NCBI GenBank assembly: GCA_000328365.1
Contig: KB310836.1
Coordinates: 353,132-417,131, forward strand
Length of the DNA stretch: 64,000 nt
Reading direction: 5' to 3'
Source: Capitella teleta
Taxonomy: Eukaryota > Annelida > Polychaeta > Capitellidae
Under the pieces are notes generated by a model. That model saw only the letters and a list, made by a program, of their open reading frames with translations, made no database searches and was not told the DNA's origin. A program made the position numbers and the translations under genes. This document shows, one piece after another, positions 13,682 to 27,706 of this stretch (within the stretch, counting starts at the first letter, position 1; the number at the start of each line of letters is the position of its first letter).

Positions 13682-15360
13682 GTTCATTTGATTGACCTGG
13701 ACATGATGCCCAATTGGCCACAAGCTGCCTCGTACGTTCATTGGTGTTTTTTTTGTTTTGTTTTTTTTTAATTGTTGAAATGTACAATTCATGATACAGT
13801 TAAATCTCAATCATCTCTTTGTTTAACTATTCCTTTCGGGTACTAATTAATGATTCTAGCTCTTTTGTCTCTAGACTTATCAGAATTATTTAGCTAATCT
13901 ACAACAAAGAATTTGTAGACCAGATTCTTTGACTAAACCAAATGAGTAATCGAAGCATATGCAGACACCTCCAAATGCCATTGCATCCCCAGCTGACCAC
14001 AGGAACACGCAGACGATGTTTACGTTCCACTTAATAGCTAAATAGAAAGATACATGTAACATTTAATCCGTATGTCATAATAGCTCAAGGTTAATGTTAC
14101 GCAACGGTTGTCTGGCACGCACAATGATAAGGGTCATTTGTAAAGACTTTCGGGTGAACTTCATGACGCATGTTTCGTGGCTACGCAGAGTAAGAGAGTA
14201 TCATGTCAAAATACCCTTAAGAAAACTGTGATCGTCACGCGAAACATTTCGAATCAATATATGCAGAGACAGAGGACACATTTGGTAGACGTTTCAACCG
14301 ATCATTTATAACTCAAAACATTCAAAGTATAATTCAATAGACTTTCTATGTGAATCACACAAGTGGCGTACGTGAATACATCGTTATAGGTAATAAGTAT
14401 CTTGTATATATATTTACAAGGTTGATATCTTCAGGTGGAAGGAACTATCTAATAAACAGTTTTGATTTATTTGGTAAATGGCAAGGTGTTGAAGGGGACA
14501 GGTTAGCCTGTTATATCATGTGTAGATGATTATGCATGGACTTGGCTACATTGGTATATTAAATATTTCAATTATTCTTAAGTAGAAAGTTCTAATTTGA
14601 TCATTTTAATATCAAACAACAATGTTCAAAAGCATTGAAAACGAAATGGCCGACATAAATCAGTCACGTGATGCTGCATTTAAAGGTAAACAACATCGTT
14701 TCTAAACATGGTAGTAAAATCAATCTAATTTCAGGATTCACAATAATCCTTGACTTTCTATCGTTTTGCATTAGATTTAAGAACTCAGATGCTTACAAGC
14801 AAAGGTTAATAGTTCAGAAAGGTCAAATAGATTCAATTCCTTTTGGGTGTCTTAAAGAGACGCAAACATGTCGTTAAAAAGCAACTACACATACACACAG
14901 CATTTGTCACTACGTCCAGGGTTGTAAATTATATTTACCACATTTAAGAAAAGAAAAAAATGCTTTTCAAGATTTCAGGATCGTGATCAGGGTTCTGGGT
15001 CTGGAGTAATCACGAATCTACCTTCATCATACTCCCCCGCCAGGTATAGTATCATTTGTGGCACACCCAGCACATTGTTAACGAAGCAGGTGAACGTGGA
15101 GGCTGTTACCGAGTCTTTTTCATCTAAACTGGTTTATGGAGATTCAAACAAGCGTGACTTGTGTCGTCACACAAGGAATTTCTCTTGTGAAAGAATCTGT
15201 GGAATGCATTTCAAGTGCTGCAGAAGAGATGACTGATGAACATTTGAATCAAATAAATAAAGTGAAGAGCAGACCTCAGGATGGCATCGAAAAGTGTTGC
15301 TATTCATCATACGCACGCGTTGCTTATGCATATTACCTTTAATTACCTTGGTAGCCAGGT

Positions 15361-15362
<2 letters not shown>

Positions 15363-15396
<34 letters not shown>
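15363..15396. repeat. Homopolymer T run (about 34)
   Basis: An uninterrupted run of about 34 T. Similar runs lie at 20815-20845, 26170-26195 and 33520-33540. They could be A-tails of retroposed copies on the minus strand, but no element is recognised next to them. Confidence 0.85.
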
Positions 15397-15401
<5 letters not shown>

Positions 15402-15586
15402 GCACAACATCAAATTCGACATTTTTTCCTGTCAGACAGCACCCATTACCATGTACGTTAGCACAATTTCCCTTGTCTTGCGTTATTTTAATCAACAATG
15501 ATCAGCATTTTGGTTTGTTTTCATATGATTTCAAATGACCTAACGTCTGGAGTCTTCGGCTTTGCATATATTATAATGATGAAATG

Positions 15587-15636
15587 NNNNNNNNNNNNNN
15601 NNNNNNNNNNNNNNNNNNNNNNNNNNNNNNNNNNNN
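15587..15636. other. Assembly gap (50 N)
   Basis: Fifty N characters. The true length and content are unknown. Confidence 0.99.
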
Positions 15637-16330
15637 ACCAACACAATGGTGCACCTATAGGGGCTGAAGACAGCACGCGGTAAGACTGGTAAGACCACTA
15701 GTTCAGGCGTAGTAAGTGCATTATTGAGAAGAATTTTAGTGCTTTTAAGAACTTTGTAGGACGATAACTTAGACTCTACTTCGGGTGTGTGGCCGGTAAA
15801 CTTTTCTATGTTCTCTTTACCATTGCAATTTAATATAAGATTTTTTTTTTCAACGTAAAGGAACTATTTCAACGAAACATCAGCGAAATAATTACAAAAG
15901 TACTTCAATTCGCAGAAGTTTTCAAAGTACCCCGGCACAATGCCGATCATTCTCGTGAACGACAACGAGACGTCATTCTCTGTATAGTAGATTACCAATT
16001 TGAGACATATAATTACTAGAGAACTTACTTAGAGCGATCATCGCGGGGGCATATTTATAGAAGTATTTTTATTGATGCACCGAAGATCTTACTAAGTATG
16101 AGGATATCAATTGCTGCTTTTTATCTTACCTTTCGCTTTGTCAAAAGTATCTTCTTCATTTTTTCATAGTTATTTTTTTTTTTCGGATTTCTCCCTCGTC
16201 ATTAATCAAGGTGCGTGCATGAACTTTATTAAAAAGATACTTAAGCAAAAATAATAGTAAAGCAAGGGGGTGTAAGATCACGACATGGATTGGCTATAGC
16301 AAAAAATAAAATGTATTCCGATGTTATATA
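15637..16330. other. Intergenic; nothing recognised
   Basis: AT-rich sequence with short T runs. No gene, RNA or repeat is recognisable here. Confidence 0.5.
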
Positions 16331-16535
16331 GTCCCTCCCCAATAGTTCACCCAGGCGAGCATTGTGCTTGCAATCCTAAGGTAGTCGGTTCGATTTCCCC
16401 CGAGGGACACCAAAATTTACAAAATATTATGTTACATATATTTGATGTATTCGGTTTCTATATTTCTATGTTGTGAGTTCTATGTATTGTCGATTCACAT
16501 TCAAATGTACGTTCTGTCATTGTAACACAAATAAA
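16331..16535 (+). mobile_element. tRNA-like SINE head or tRNA pseudogene with AT-rich tail
   Basis: The 78-nt segment 16331-16408 begins GTCCCTC and ends GAGGGAC, a perfect 7-bp acceptor stem, followed by ACCA. A B-box-like GGTTCGATTTC lies at 16387-16397 and CTTGCAATCCTAAGGTAGTC sits where the anticodon arm should be. The D and anticodon arms do not fold properly, so this is not a working tRNA. It is followed by about 125 bp of AT-rich sequence ending in AAATAAAAACAG. This suits a tRNA-derived SINE. The 3' limit is uncertain. Confidence 0.45.
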
Positions 16536-17439
16536 AACAGCATCAGCTGAAGAAAACGTGAAATAAGTGCGAAATAACAAATAAAATTAAATAATAGTTA
16601 TCGAAAGATACCAGATATATGATGAGGAAGGTGGTTGCTCAATGACTTATCTATGCCACCGCAAAACCTCCTATGTCTGCATACAATGAAAGTTTTCTTT
16701 CTTCCTGTGATTAACCAATAAAACCCATGCTCTCAAAGGTATAAGAATAATCACTTGAGCCATCTTAATCTCAATATTACAGAACTGCCAAATAAGTCCT
16801 TATAATTATTTGGTAGTTCTTTTTGAGGGACCAGAGTCACACTACTTGACACTGCTCGAGATGCTGAGATGCATAATTATTTCGTGCGAAACAAAATTAT
16901 TGTTATATATGTAAATATAAATTATATAGTAGAATCAGAATGGACCGTATCAAGAATGACTATCAAGTATGTGAAACTATTAGTATATGAATATAAAATA
17001 TTAATATTTGTACTCGGATCTCGACTTGTCGTTGCCCAGGGTTTACCATTCTTAATGCCATGTTTAATTTCATCATCGCTCATTTTTATCGCCAGCAGCC
17101 TGAAGGCATTGCCTGTTATATGCTGCGATTTTCATGTATCATGTTTCTACAACTGATACCATGTATTTAATTATACTTTGTGTTCAACATTTTAAATATC
17201 GCTTTGTCTGTTTCACTCTTCACTTATTTATACATGCATGAAGCTTTTATTTAAAAAATAAATAAAAAACAACAATAATAATAAAAAAGTCCGATGTGAA
17301 TTTTTCCAGTCATTCACACAGTTCTGTTTACGCCATATGATGTTGCGGTGTCTCTATAGGTGAAAGTCCCAGGGTGTTTAGTGATTGTATCAGCATAGAA
17401 ACAGCATAATGTGCGTTTTGAAGGATTGACCATTGCGAT

Positions 17440-17640
17440 GTATAAATGCGTTATGCTGTAAAATTGTGCGTTATGTTGTAAAAGTGCAATTGCTGTGTAC
17501 TATTAAGTGCGTTAGTGCTTTATAAATGCGTTATGCTGTACATATTGTTTTGCTGTATGTGTGTGCGTTATGCTGCAAAAGTTCATTTGTTGTAAATGTG
17601 TATCTATGTGCTGTATAAGTCACAGTGTTTCTTAGGTTGT
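17440..17640 (+). repeat. Degenerate tandem repeat built on TGCGTTATGCTGTAAA
   Basis: Variants of the phrase ATGCGTTATGCTGTA recur about six times at irregular spacing of roughly 17-45 bp. The copies have diverged. Confidence 0.55.
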
Positions 17641-20600
17641 GTTTACCTCAATAGACTCGACTGGAAGCCGAAAGAGGCTGAATTTGACATAATTTAGCGA
17701 ACGCTTGAGAAGAGAATTTGTTTGTCTTTTGTTTGGAGATTCCCGCCCTATCATTTGGTGTCAAATAGCATTTCGTGCTGAGCAGTCGCTGAGCACTTTG
17801 AGTGAATCATAACGCATTAATAACGTTATGATACTCCATTGGCTAAGCAAACGCCAAAACCAGCCTCAATTTTGTGGCCTCAACTGGCGGTGGATGTATC
17901 AAGCATAATAGCTTGACATAATAATGATATAGTATGCACAGATTAGTCAGTTGGTACCACCAATTATTTCCCCAGTTTCTCTAAATTTGCTTTTGGTTTT
18001 GGTACCCCTACAGCATGGCATTATTAGCAATGTGTCCATTCTTTTGAGTCATGTGACAGAGTATATCTAGCTGATGCAATGTACTCGGCACGATGAGAAA
18101 ACGCGCACGGATAATCCACCATTGCAGAGTACCGTGTGTTGGGCGCAATTGGTGCTGTTGTCAGCAATTAATGTGAAGTGGGGAGCAAAAGATTAGCTCC
18201 GGTTCTCATCTGTTTAGTAACAATGAATTAATTACTCGGCATTCTACAACACGATGGATTTCTTCTTTTTGCGAACGAGACTACCAATAAGACAGATATA
18301 ATGTGCGATCGTTCATCGACCATGACCATGTTGAACAAACAAACAAACAAACAAACAATTAAAAGAAACATTCAATCCAAACTCAATTCAATCCATTCAC
18401 CATTTGTCCAAAAGATCGCAGCCAAGGGAGATATCTACTCTCGCTGTTAAACATTACAAAGCCACAACTTTCGTAACAACAAATATTTTGCATCTTCAAT
18501 TATCATATATCATACATTTAATAAATTAATCATTTTTATTTTCATTCGAAAAGTCGGGATCTCACTCAAGATGGAGGCCATCAACACACACACACAGTTC
18601 CACTAATTCTGCTCTAGGATATCGCGTCGAAACGCCACGATCTTTCAAATAACGCTGTAAATCTTGGACTTTTCGCTTCGCCAATTCAACTTATCGGGTG
18701 AACTTATCCGCTTGGCGCCATGTTGGAAAATGAAATTTTTGTCCCACCTCTGAATCTAGGTCAACTCTGTGCCGCTCTGCGCAGGCGCGAAAGGTTGTTG
18801 GTAAATCGTATATTGAGTAATTGGCCAAACGATTATTAACTTATATTCAGTGGTTGTCAGTCAAAGTCGAAAGATCCGCGCCTGCCAAGCAAACGGAGGC
18901 CTCGCTTCATCAATTCATACGCCCACAAATTATACGCGAATTCTCAACAACAAAATCAAAACCTTCGAAAACAACGGGCATGAAGCCGAAATAATCAAAT
19001 GAACCACGTTCCTATCTGATGGTCTTATCAGTATTAAAGCACATAAGACTGTTTTAAAAACAATCAGGGAAAAATCGTAGTTTTATACCATCTGTTTTAC
19101 ATGCATGCTGGGAGAGAGAAAAAAATACAAATATAAGTAGAAATTAAAGCATTGACAGCTCGTTAAATGAATGTGAATAAAGGGAGGATCCCTGCTTCAA
19201 ACAATGAACGCTCCCCGTTTGGAAAATCAAAGCGCATGAATGGAAAGGGCCCAGAGGGGATTATAAGGAAGGCAAGAGCCTCCACAATAGAGTGGTGATT
19301 GATCAATGGGTATTGAAAAGGTAAACTGATATCTCGCCCCCAGCTACAAACTGCTTGCGTGTGTCAATTCAAAAGTTCCGTTATACAAAGTGCGGAGAAA
19401 CGAAGAAGTCTCACCCACTTGATAAAAATTAAAATGTTTTTATTGGTGCTTGAACTTTCGTAGAAACCTGGTGCTAAATGTTATTGTGTGATCCTCAGAT
19501 GTTTTTGTTTTTTAGGTTAAATGATTTATCAGGGGACATTAAATAATTAAATTTGGTTTATCAAGCCCGTGATGGGTGAATTACAAGGAAAACGTCACTT
19601 ATTTGCACCTTTTTGACGCCGAAACGGACCCATTATCATTTTAACGAGCGAATCTCCAATTTTCAGAATCTCCAGTTTTTTTCTTCCCCTGGAGCCCAAT
19701 CAATTATTAGCTAAGCATCAATGAGGTTTCGTTGAACAAAATCGAATAGTTAGTGTTAATTACTATTCAAACGAGAATTAAACTCGTTGTCAGATTCGTT
19801 TAATGTATTTCCTGAGAAGGACAGTATTTGAATTGTTGCGAAAGAAAAAAAGAAAAGGAAAAATGGAATGAAGAGAAGTGAGGGATGTGCTAATAACTAA
19901 CAACAAAGTAGTTGGGTAGGAAGTATTCCATTCTGTCTCTTGGCTGGGTGAACTTCACGCGGACATTTGTGCATGAAGGGATAGAACAAACATAGACAGT
20001 TAAATAGTTTAGGTAGATATGCAAGCGTAATAATAATATTTATTTCGCATATACATGCAATATGACAAAGAAAAAAATTATAACCCAAAAAAAAAATCTA
20101 TTGTTGGGTGTTAAGAATGTGAGAAGCCCTAAAGCGGGATCTTCCCCCTGGCCTGAAAAATCACAACCAAGAAGAAGAATCTGAAGAACACGATAAAGAG
20201 TGCCTAACGATCAAGTGGAGATGTGTAAACCGAGGTTCAGGTAAAAACAACATCAATGGTTTAGAAGGGGGAAAAAGCAAATATTTCTCAAAAGGTGAAA
20301 CATCATTAACATGGAAAAAAAAAATCACAATTTCTGTGTCCGTATTTGAGGCACAAAAACGTACACGGTATACCACCACTCTGTTGAAGCCAGAGCCAAG
20401 ATGATTCGCCAAAATCTTACAGGCATTAATATATCACAATATACGGAAAAGAGTATGTGTAATTAACTCAAGTATACATTGCTAATTATGTTATATTTAA
20501 TTACGGTAGTGTCAGACCCGCCCTGGTGCTATAGATCACTTTACATTGTGATCATTGTAATTTACATATAAACAATCACAAATCATTGTGCTCGTATTTC

Positions 20601-20813
20601 AATCGCAGGTTTCCATGTTGAAAGACAAATTTGTTGACAATGGTTTATATCATGGCAGCCACCCATTATCGGTTGGTGCTAATGGGCTATCATCAACATA
20701 AAGCATTATTCTAATGAATTATAATAAAAATAACCCGTACAGAGCACGCCTCACACTTATTCAACGACTCCTCAGGAATAGAAACGTATGATATATGGTT
20801 TTCTTTTTCTTGT

Positions 20814-20814
<1 letters not shown>

Positions 20815-20845
<31 letters not shown>
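20815..20845. repeat. Homopolymer T run (about 31)
   Basis: An uninterrupted T run followed by GAGTGGGGGGGGG. No flanking element is recognised. Confidence 0.85.
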
Positions 20846-20846
<1 letters not shown>

Positions 20847-23800
20847 AGTGGGGGGGGGTCCTTTTTTACGGTCGATAGTTCTTCTGTATTCTTGCATATG
20901 TGTTTACTGTATTCATGTGTACATTAAATACTTTGTTGGTCTTTATTACATAATGGTGCCATCGGTCTGTGCAAAGGCTGGTTTGTTTATAACCATTATC
21001 CCAGAAAAATCACGTGACTTAACCACAAAAGAGGTTAAAGCGAGAGCAGATCGCGTAGTGAAATCAAACCGAAATTAATCTCCCTTCTTGCAATTCTCTG
21101 CTGTATCAAAATCATTTCTTCATTTCCACCTTTGGTGAGTTTCAGCTGACTGAGAAGAGAGTTTTGATTCAATTACTCGCGGCCATTCATCAGGTCAAAG
21201 CACGCTGATTACGCAACTCAAGAAACGGCATGTGGACAAGTGAGCGACTCAGTAGCGGTCATTTGTTGATCAAGTGAGCTGTGCACTCTTTGAAGTGGCC
21301 CATCACGCCGCGAACTGAACAGACGTGCATCTATTTTCCTTTCATTCTGAGTTCGGCGCCCGAAGCAAACGAAAGAAGGTGTTTCTGTGGAGAAATCTAG
21401 AATTATATTCATTCTTCTGCGACTTCCTTGATTCCGATATCACAAATTGTGGCAGCCGTCAACAAAGGGTGTGGAACCCTGTAAACGAATGGTCAGTTAT
21501 TGGTTTGAATATAATTTAGAGTCGATGAGAGTAAAATTATACTGCTTTGCAATTGAAAGAATGAACCCTACCCAGCACTCAAGCCAACCAAGGAACGTGG
21601 TACTTTGTTCAGTTACATATTTACAAATTGTGTATATCTTTATTTTGCACTCAAAGCAACTTTTTCCTTCGCAGCCGCTGATCTGTATAATTGCATCATG
21701 TTTTACGACACCATTCGTTGCCGTAAGTGGAGCGAGCTGAAGTGGCGAACACGCGTGCGCAGGGAGAACGAGAGAGAGAAAAGGAGCATATGTCTGTGAA
21801 TTGAAGTAATCATGCACATCTTCCTTTGATGTAGCGATGATTAATTAAGAACTATTTCTGGGGACATTGATCTATGCGATCGGCGCTTCAACACTTACAG
21901 CCATTAATCAACGAATGAAATCGATAATTCAATCGATCTCTCTCTGTGTGCGCATGTGCATTCGTATCTGAAGGGTTTATTTCACCTTTTGATCAGCACA
22001 AAGCAGAGGGAGGACACCCTCAAAGGGATGGTTTCACCCCTGCCTCTGTGAGGTCAGAGGTCAAGGCTATGAGGACCATTAAACTGACAGGCAACCTCTT
22101 GCATTGTCGACCAGCTGATGTTGAAAAGAACTGCTATAGAAGTAGTCAGCCAAAGTGACCATCGGGAAATAAATCCACATTTCCAAGGGCGCTGTTTATG
22201 GTCGTACTCTTGGCACACGCCTGGGACGATTCGTCAAAAGTTTTAACTCTACTGAACTCTTTTAAACTAAAGTTATCAAGTGGACTTCATATGAGCACCC
22301 CCTCCATCTCAAGGGGGGGAAAAGTAGAGAGAAAAAAAGTGACGGTTGTCAAAATAATTTGTTGTATCAATCACAATTTATTGTTAAGTAAATCAATTAT
22401 TGACAGTTACCAATTAGCAAAATTTCTGGAAATTTTCTGAAAGCGTGCATTATCTGATCACAGTGTTAGGGTAGGTCTAATTTTTATCAGTTCTGATCGA
22501 TCGTACGGCATACTTCCTGTCATAGCACAATTGTCAGATTGGCCACGACGATTACGCAATTTTTCTTGCATTCCGGGGAAGTCAATTTCAGTTCAATTGA
22601 AAACATAAAATTATAATCCGATTCTTCTATTTAACGCGAATTTCTGACAGATCAAATAAATGTTCATATTGTTTTTGTTTTCTTCGTATCTCTATGTATA
22701 CATTGAGAATGGGGAACAAACATCATTATAACAATTATGCTATCAGATATTGGTTAAATTCAATGACAGGGCCATAATGGCACTGATTGGCTCTGCTTGC
22801 AATCTTTCCGTGCAACTTATTGCTCTTGTGAGTCCACTGCGACGTCTAAGGAACAACCAAGGATGGATAAATCAGCGAATATTCTGTCAGTTTTTCAATA
22901 TGGCGACCCGCAGTGTGACCGCATCTTACTTAAGAAAGCATAGATCTTCCCGCTCAGTGGATCCGAAGCGAGAATGTTGGCCGTAATTGAATTCGTAATC
23001 TGGAGTTATGAAGAAAGGCACGTGGCGAAGCGTATGGCGGTGATGTGGATTTAATTGAAGGGGCGGTTGAAGGAAGTCCTAGCGATGACCCTACAAAGCC
23101 GCCTCGTCCACCTCCTCAAGACAGCTGAAGAGGCGAGAAAAAAATGGCGTGAACACAGCTGAATCTATTGCTTTCATCGTCACCTTACTTTTGCAGATAA
23201 ATAGATTATAAAATTTTACAGTTATTTTAATACAACGTAGTTGAATCACAGAGGACGAGTGTGAGATGTCAAGTCGGTTTGTTAGAGGCTGTAAAAAGAA
23301 CATTAAAACACAGAGCCTTAAAATAAAAATAAAAAGGAGATAATTTTCTATGGAGTAAAAACAGCCGCAAATGGGTCGTTAAAAATGAACCTACTTGCAG
23401 TGCGTGGTTATGGCATAATTTGGGATAAGGCTCGGTTTGATCTTCCTGTGAATCTTCTGTTACGAAGACATTAATTTTGTCAATCCTTAAAATTACATTT
23501 AAAAAGAGACAAGAGTCGTTAAAGCAGTTTAATTGGTCGTTATTTGTTATATGCAGACTTGACATAAAATATTGAGTAGTTCTTTTTCTTCATAGAAACT
23601 TCTATGTTCAAAGGGTTGCGTCTCCTTCATCAATTGAAGGATTTTGGCGCCGTTTTGAGTTCTTCGGTTGCTCATCTATGAGCAGATCACTTGTTTTCAG
23701 CTCGATCAGTAAGTGGAAATGCGTGCTGTGACAATCTTAACAAAATACCAATTTAAGGATGCTTTATCATGCTGCTAATACAATCTGTATCTTCGTACAA

Positions 23801-24079
23801 TTACAATATGGTCATTTTGTTCAGCAACAATTTCTTACAAATGAATTTGGTGTCATTTGAAACCCACAAGAATCCACTCTCAACTAAGGAATTTACGGTT
23901 GATTGAAAGTAAGGGTTTCCCCTGGGGAAAAAAAATCATATTAAATGTCAAGTATTTCAGGTCTGGTAAATAATTTTACGGAAAGCTCGTATCCAAAAAT
24001 GCAGCAATTCATAAGACGTTAGATTTCATTATTATGCGAAAAATAATCAATAAGAAGATATCTGAATTTTCTTAACGAG

Positions 24080-24230
24080 CGCAGTTTCAAAGTCAAAGTC
24101 AACGTCAAAAAGAGTTTATTGGCACCAAAAAATAATAAGTAGATACAAATTTGATAACTTTTACAGATAATTAAATATAAATTGGCCAAAAAGGGCAGAC
24201 CCCAGATGGAGTATGGGCCCTCATGTATGT
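24080..24230. mobile_element. Probable non-LTR retrotransposon 3' fragment (interspersed repeat)
   Basis: The segment runs from a GTCAAA-rich stretch through TTTATTGGCACC, an A-rich centre, and then GGCCAAAAAGGGCAGACCCC. This layout resembles 3' ends of invertebrate LINE or SINE repeats. No coding part is seen. The call rests on resemblance from memory, so the family is left open. Confidence 0.35.
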
Positions 24231-27200
24231 ACTATTACAGTTGTAATTTTCTTAATGTGTTTATAAATCTGAATGCCAAACAAGTCAAATTATAATATAG
24301 AAAAGAAGAATGGATGATAAAAAAAAACCCAGAAAGAGATGGGAGGAGAAGGAAGAGAGAAAGATAGTTGGGAGGTAGGAGGGGAGAATAGAAGGTTAGA
24401 AGTCAGGACTCAATATTTGAACGAAATTTACGTTTTAAGTTTTTTTTTAATTCTGGAAATGGATGCGTTGTCGGGAAGTATTAAAATTTTATTTCTCAAG
24501 GCTGAATTCCAAATTCAGTTTATATAGATTAACTGGGCAATTATTTGTATTTTATGCATTCAATTGTCCATGTTTCTATGTGTTCTATGAAATCGGCCGC
24601 ACGACGATTTGCAGAGGAACTACAAGACGAGACAACGAGAATAGGTTCTCGCGAGATGACGGCATGCGTGTGGTCGTTTTGAATGATTAGAGGTGTGCCT
24701 TAAATATATGACACATCTCACAACATTTATCTTACCTTCACCTGCTTCCGTCTCATATCAAAAGATTTCAGTTCTGCACAACTTTGATTTGGTGTTGAAT
24801 CGTCGTCCATTACAATCTCCTCCTCATTCTTCCGCCTTCCGTCGTGACGGCCTGAATTCATGGATCATCTTCGCAAATGCAATGATTCTGCCAATCTAGA
24901 TTGCAATAATTTAGCTCTCCCAATCTGCGGTTGGCAAAGTTGCTTGTTTATATCGACCATTGGCTCGATTAATAGTACTTTGACCATGGAGCTCCCTCTT
25001 GCACTCGACAGAACATGCTCCTGGTGTGTATGTAAACCAGCACATTGCACCTTTCTGCACTTCCTCGTCCTCACTTGGTCGTCAAAGGGAGTCGAAATTT
25101 AAGTATCTCACTTGACATTTATGTTTCTTTAATATCTTTGCACAATAACCATAATTAACAACCATTACATTAACATATATACACGAGTCAACTTAATCCA
25201 AGGTCGTTTTCGTGCGTCACTTCTATAGTCCTAGTAAGTCAAAGAGCACTATAGTAAGTGGTCGATATATTAGATACACACGCAGTTGTACACTTACTAT
25301 ACTAAAGAAGTACACGAAATCCAGTATACACCATTCGGTGCACTACCAGAGCTGCTAGTGAACGAGCAACGCTCACTTTATATGTTGATGAGAAGAACCT
25401 CCAGGAGCACAATCACCGCGTGCACCTATTTACCTGCACGTCTATAATATAGAACTCAATCCAACCGAGCACCACGAGAGACCCGTTACTCGATAAATAC
25501 ATATATCATATCAAGAGTGACACTCGTAAGACGGTTGCATAAAGGCCAGCATTCAGGCGCAACGCGAATCATCAACAAAGAAAGCTGTCTTACTACGTAT
25601 TTTACTTGTCAAATATCCTGCACAAGATGTCAGCCATAGGACGTCCAGATCAGTCAGATATACCTGATGCAGGTGATATTAGTATAGTGAAGGATTGTGC
25701 CGATAATTATTGCTATTGACAAGCCTCGCACAATAAGGAAAATATGACAAATTTGGCCTTTCCTTCAGATAAGACGAATGCGTTAGATGAACTCGTCAAT
25801 GGTCGTGTGACCAGGTAAGGCGGGCAGCTGTCATTATTATCCACTGCTTTTTGTCAGAATTTTTGAATTATGAGCTTGTATGTAGGGGTTGATAAATAGG
25901 ATTATTTGTAGAGTGTGGAGGTGTTTACTCGGTTTGTTTGTAATCTGATAATTAATTGCATTTAGATTGTTGGTCTACAGTCACCTTTGCCTCAATCTTA
26001 TGATACTTCCTCACAAAATATCGCTTTTGAATGTATTATCATTGAACTCACGAAGAGCGATTGGAGACGCCAGGTCATCCAAGATCATCCGCGGAGTCTC
26101 TTTTTTTATTGGGGTCTCATCCTGCCCGCTAAATGACCAACACTCAACAGCTGCTCTGTCCTGGTGTGATTTTTTTTTTTTTTTTTTTTTTTTTTGCATC
26201 ATATGCAGGTGGTTTCAGGAAATTCAGTCAAATAATTGCCCTTGGGTTGCATAATATTTTAGATATCGTGCTTCATCGGTCTCCGATCGTCTTGCACTTG
26301 ATATTTTTGGGTGTTCATCATTAGCAGTGGTCAATTTAATCACGTGATCTTATAGAGTTTCAAACACTATGCTAATAGGTTCTTCTTATTTTCCTTTTTA
26401 AATCCTTGCAATTTCTGACGAGACAATGAGTTTGCCAATTAATCAAACAACAAATATAATTAATAATATAGTACGTCACGAATATACTGGAATTTGAAAT
26501 AGACCAGATTAACCCTTCTACAACCCTCCCGAACCCTGCCAAAAGGAAATACACGCAAGTGATGGATGTCTATTAGGTGACCTCTTTAGAAGAGGGCACC
26601 GCTGACGTATCCACCTACTGTATATCCTCTGCAGAAAGCAATTTGGTTATTGATGCAAAACGTCCGACAACCAACAATTAAATGTATAAAATTCAACAGA
26701 TCGTCGTTTATTAGTGTCTGAAATTTAACTGCAGATATATTGAAATCAATATTTCATGTGTTTATAATTACTCAAGAGCTAATGCTCATCGTGCTGTGCA
26801 CAATAGGAAAGAGACATTTATATATATCTTTAATCCCCAGTTATATTTTGCACATCATGCTCTCGGGGAGGAAATCACTACCTGTCAGAGGTAACACCCT
26901 CCCGTTTAGAGATTGCTGATACCGACCGGTAGGTGGCCATGTGATACAAAACAGAGCCAAGGTTGACACGAGGCGTGCGCCATTTTAATTTGGCGTCAAA
27001 ACAACGGGGAGCATGCATTGTTTGTTGAATATCGGGGGATCATTAATTACTTCTAAACTCAGGGGAGTGTGCATTATTTGATGATCACTTGACATTTACT
27101 GCTGTCTTTAATCCCCAATACAGATAATATCGATGAACACGCGATTACGCTTACTTAAACATTTTTTTCTTTTGTGAGTGTGAGTCTTTGTGTGCAGTGC

Positions 27201-27706
27201 AAACGGGAAATACAAATAATTTAATGTACAATAAACATGCGATGTGGAGTGGCTCTACCCAGGTGCACACCGGTTTTCATTTTCACAATTTAAAATGCAA
27301 AAAAAAACTCTCAGCAAATTATTTCATATTTATATAGTGCTAATGGCCGCACTTTTGATATATATAACGATAATTAATATAACTCAAAATTTAAAAAAAT
27401 ATATAAGAAAAAGACATTACATTACTCTATTAAATCTAAATCAATCAATTGAGAAAATGTTTTTAATTAACATTTTTTGTTTGTTGATGTTTATCAGCGG
27501 TTAAAAGGTAGATATCTGATCCGCGGAAGACGAGCCACGCGCAAGGTAAGAGAATCTTGCGACTTCAAAAGGATTCTGCTACCGTTATACAAAAAGTGAG
27601 ATAGGGTATAATTTGAATATTTTAATAATCAACTTGAATAAAAATTATGACTAGAATGAGCAAACATACAAAATGTATAGTAAATAAATAAATAACGAGA
27701 GCAATT
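24231..27706. other. Intergenic region 3' of the first bHLH gene
   Basis: No gene recognised. It contains an inverted repeat at 25249-25260 / 25291-25302 (CTATAGTAAGTG against CACTTACTATAC, 11 of 12 paired) and a T run at 26170-26195. The 27100-27500 part is very AT-rich. Confidence 0.55.
27681..27695 (-). promoter_or_regulatory. AU-rich element in the 3' UTR of the first bHLH gene
   Basis: On the minus strand this reads TTATTTATTTATTTA, three overlapping ATTTA pentamers, starting 12 bases after the stop codon. AUUUA clusters in 3' UTRs are known to promote mRNA turnover. Function here is inferred. Confidence 0.5.

Larger units (their letters stand above)
9921..15586. other. Intergenic, 5' side of the vWA-EGF gene; no gene recognised
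   Basis: An AT-rich stretch of 5.7 kb up to an assembly gap. Open frames here are short and show no family resemblance. It contains a 27-bp sequence present twice (13045 and 13655) and a T-run at 15363-15396. The first few hundred bases must hold the promoter of the vWA-EGF gene, but no clear TATA box stands out. Confidence 0.6.
16536..24079. other. Long gene-poor stretch
   Basis: About 7.5 kb without a recognised gene. It holds a degenerate repeat at about 17440-17640, a (CAAA)n run near 18331-18358 and a T run at 20815-20845. Open frames are short, and none shows a domain I recognise. Confidence 0.55.
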
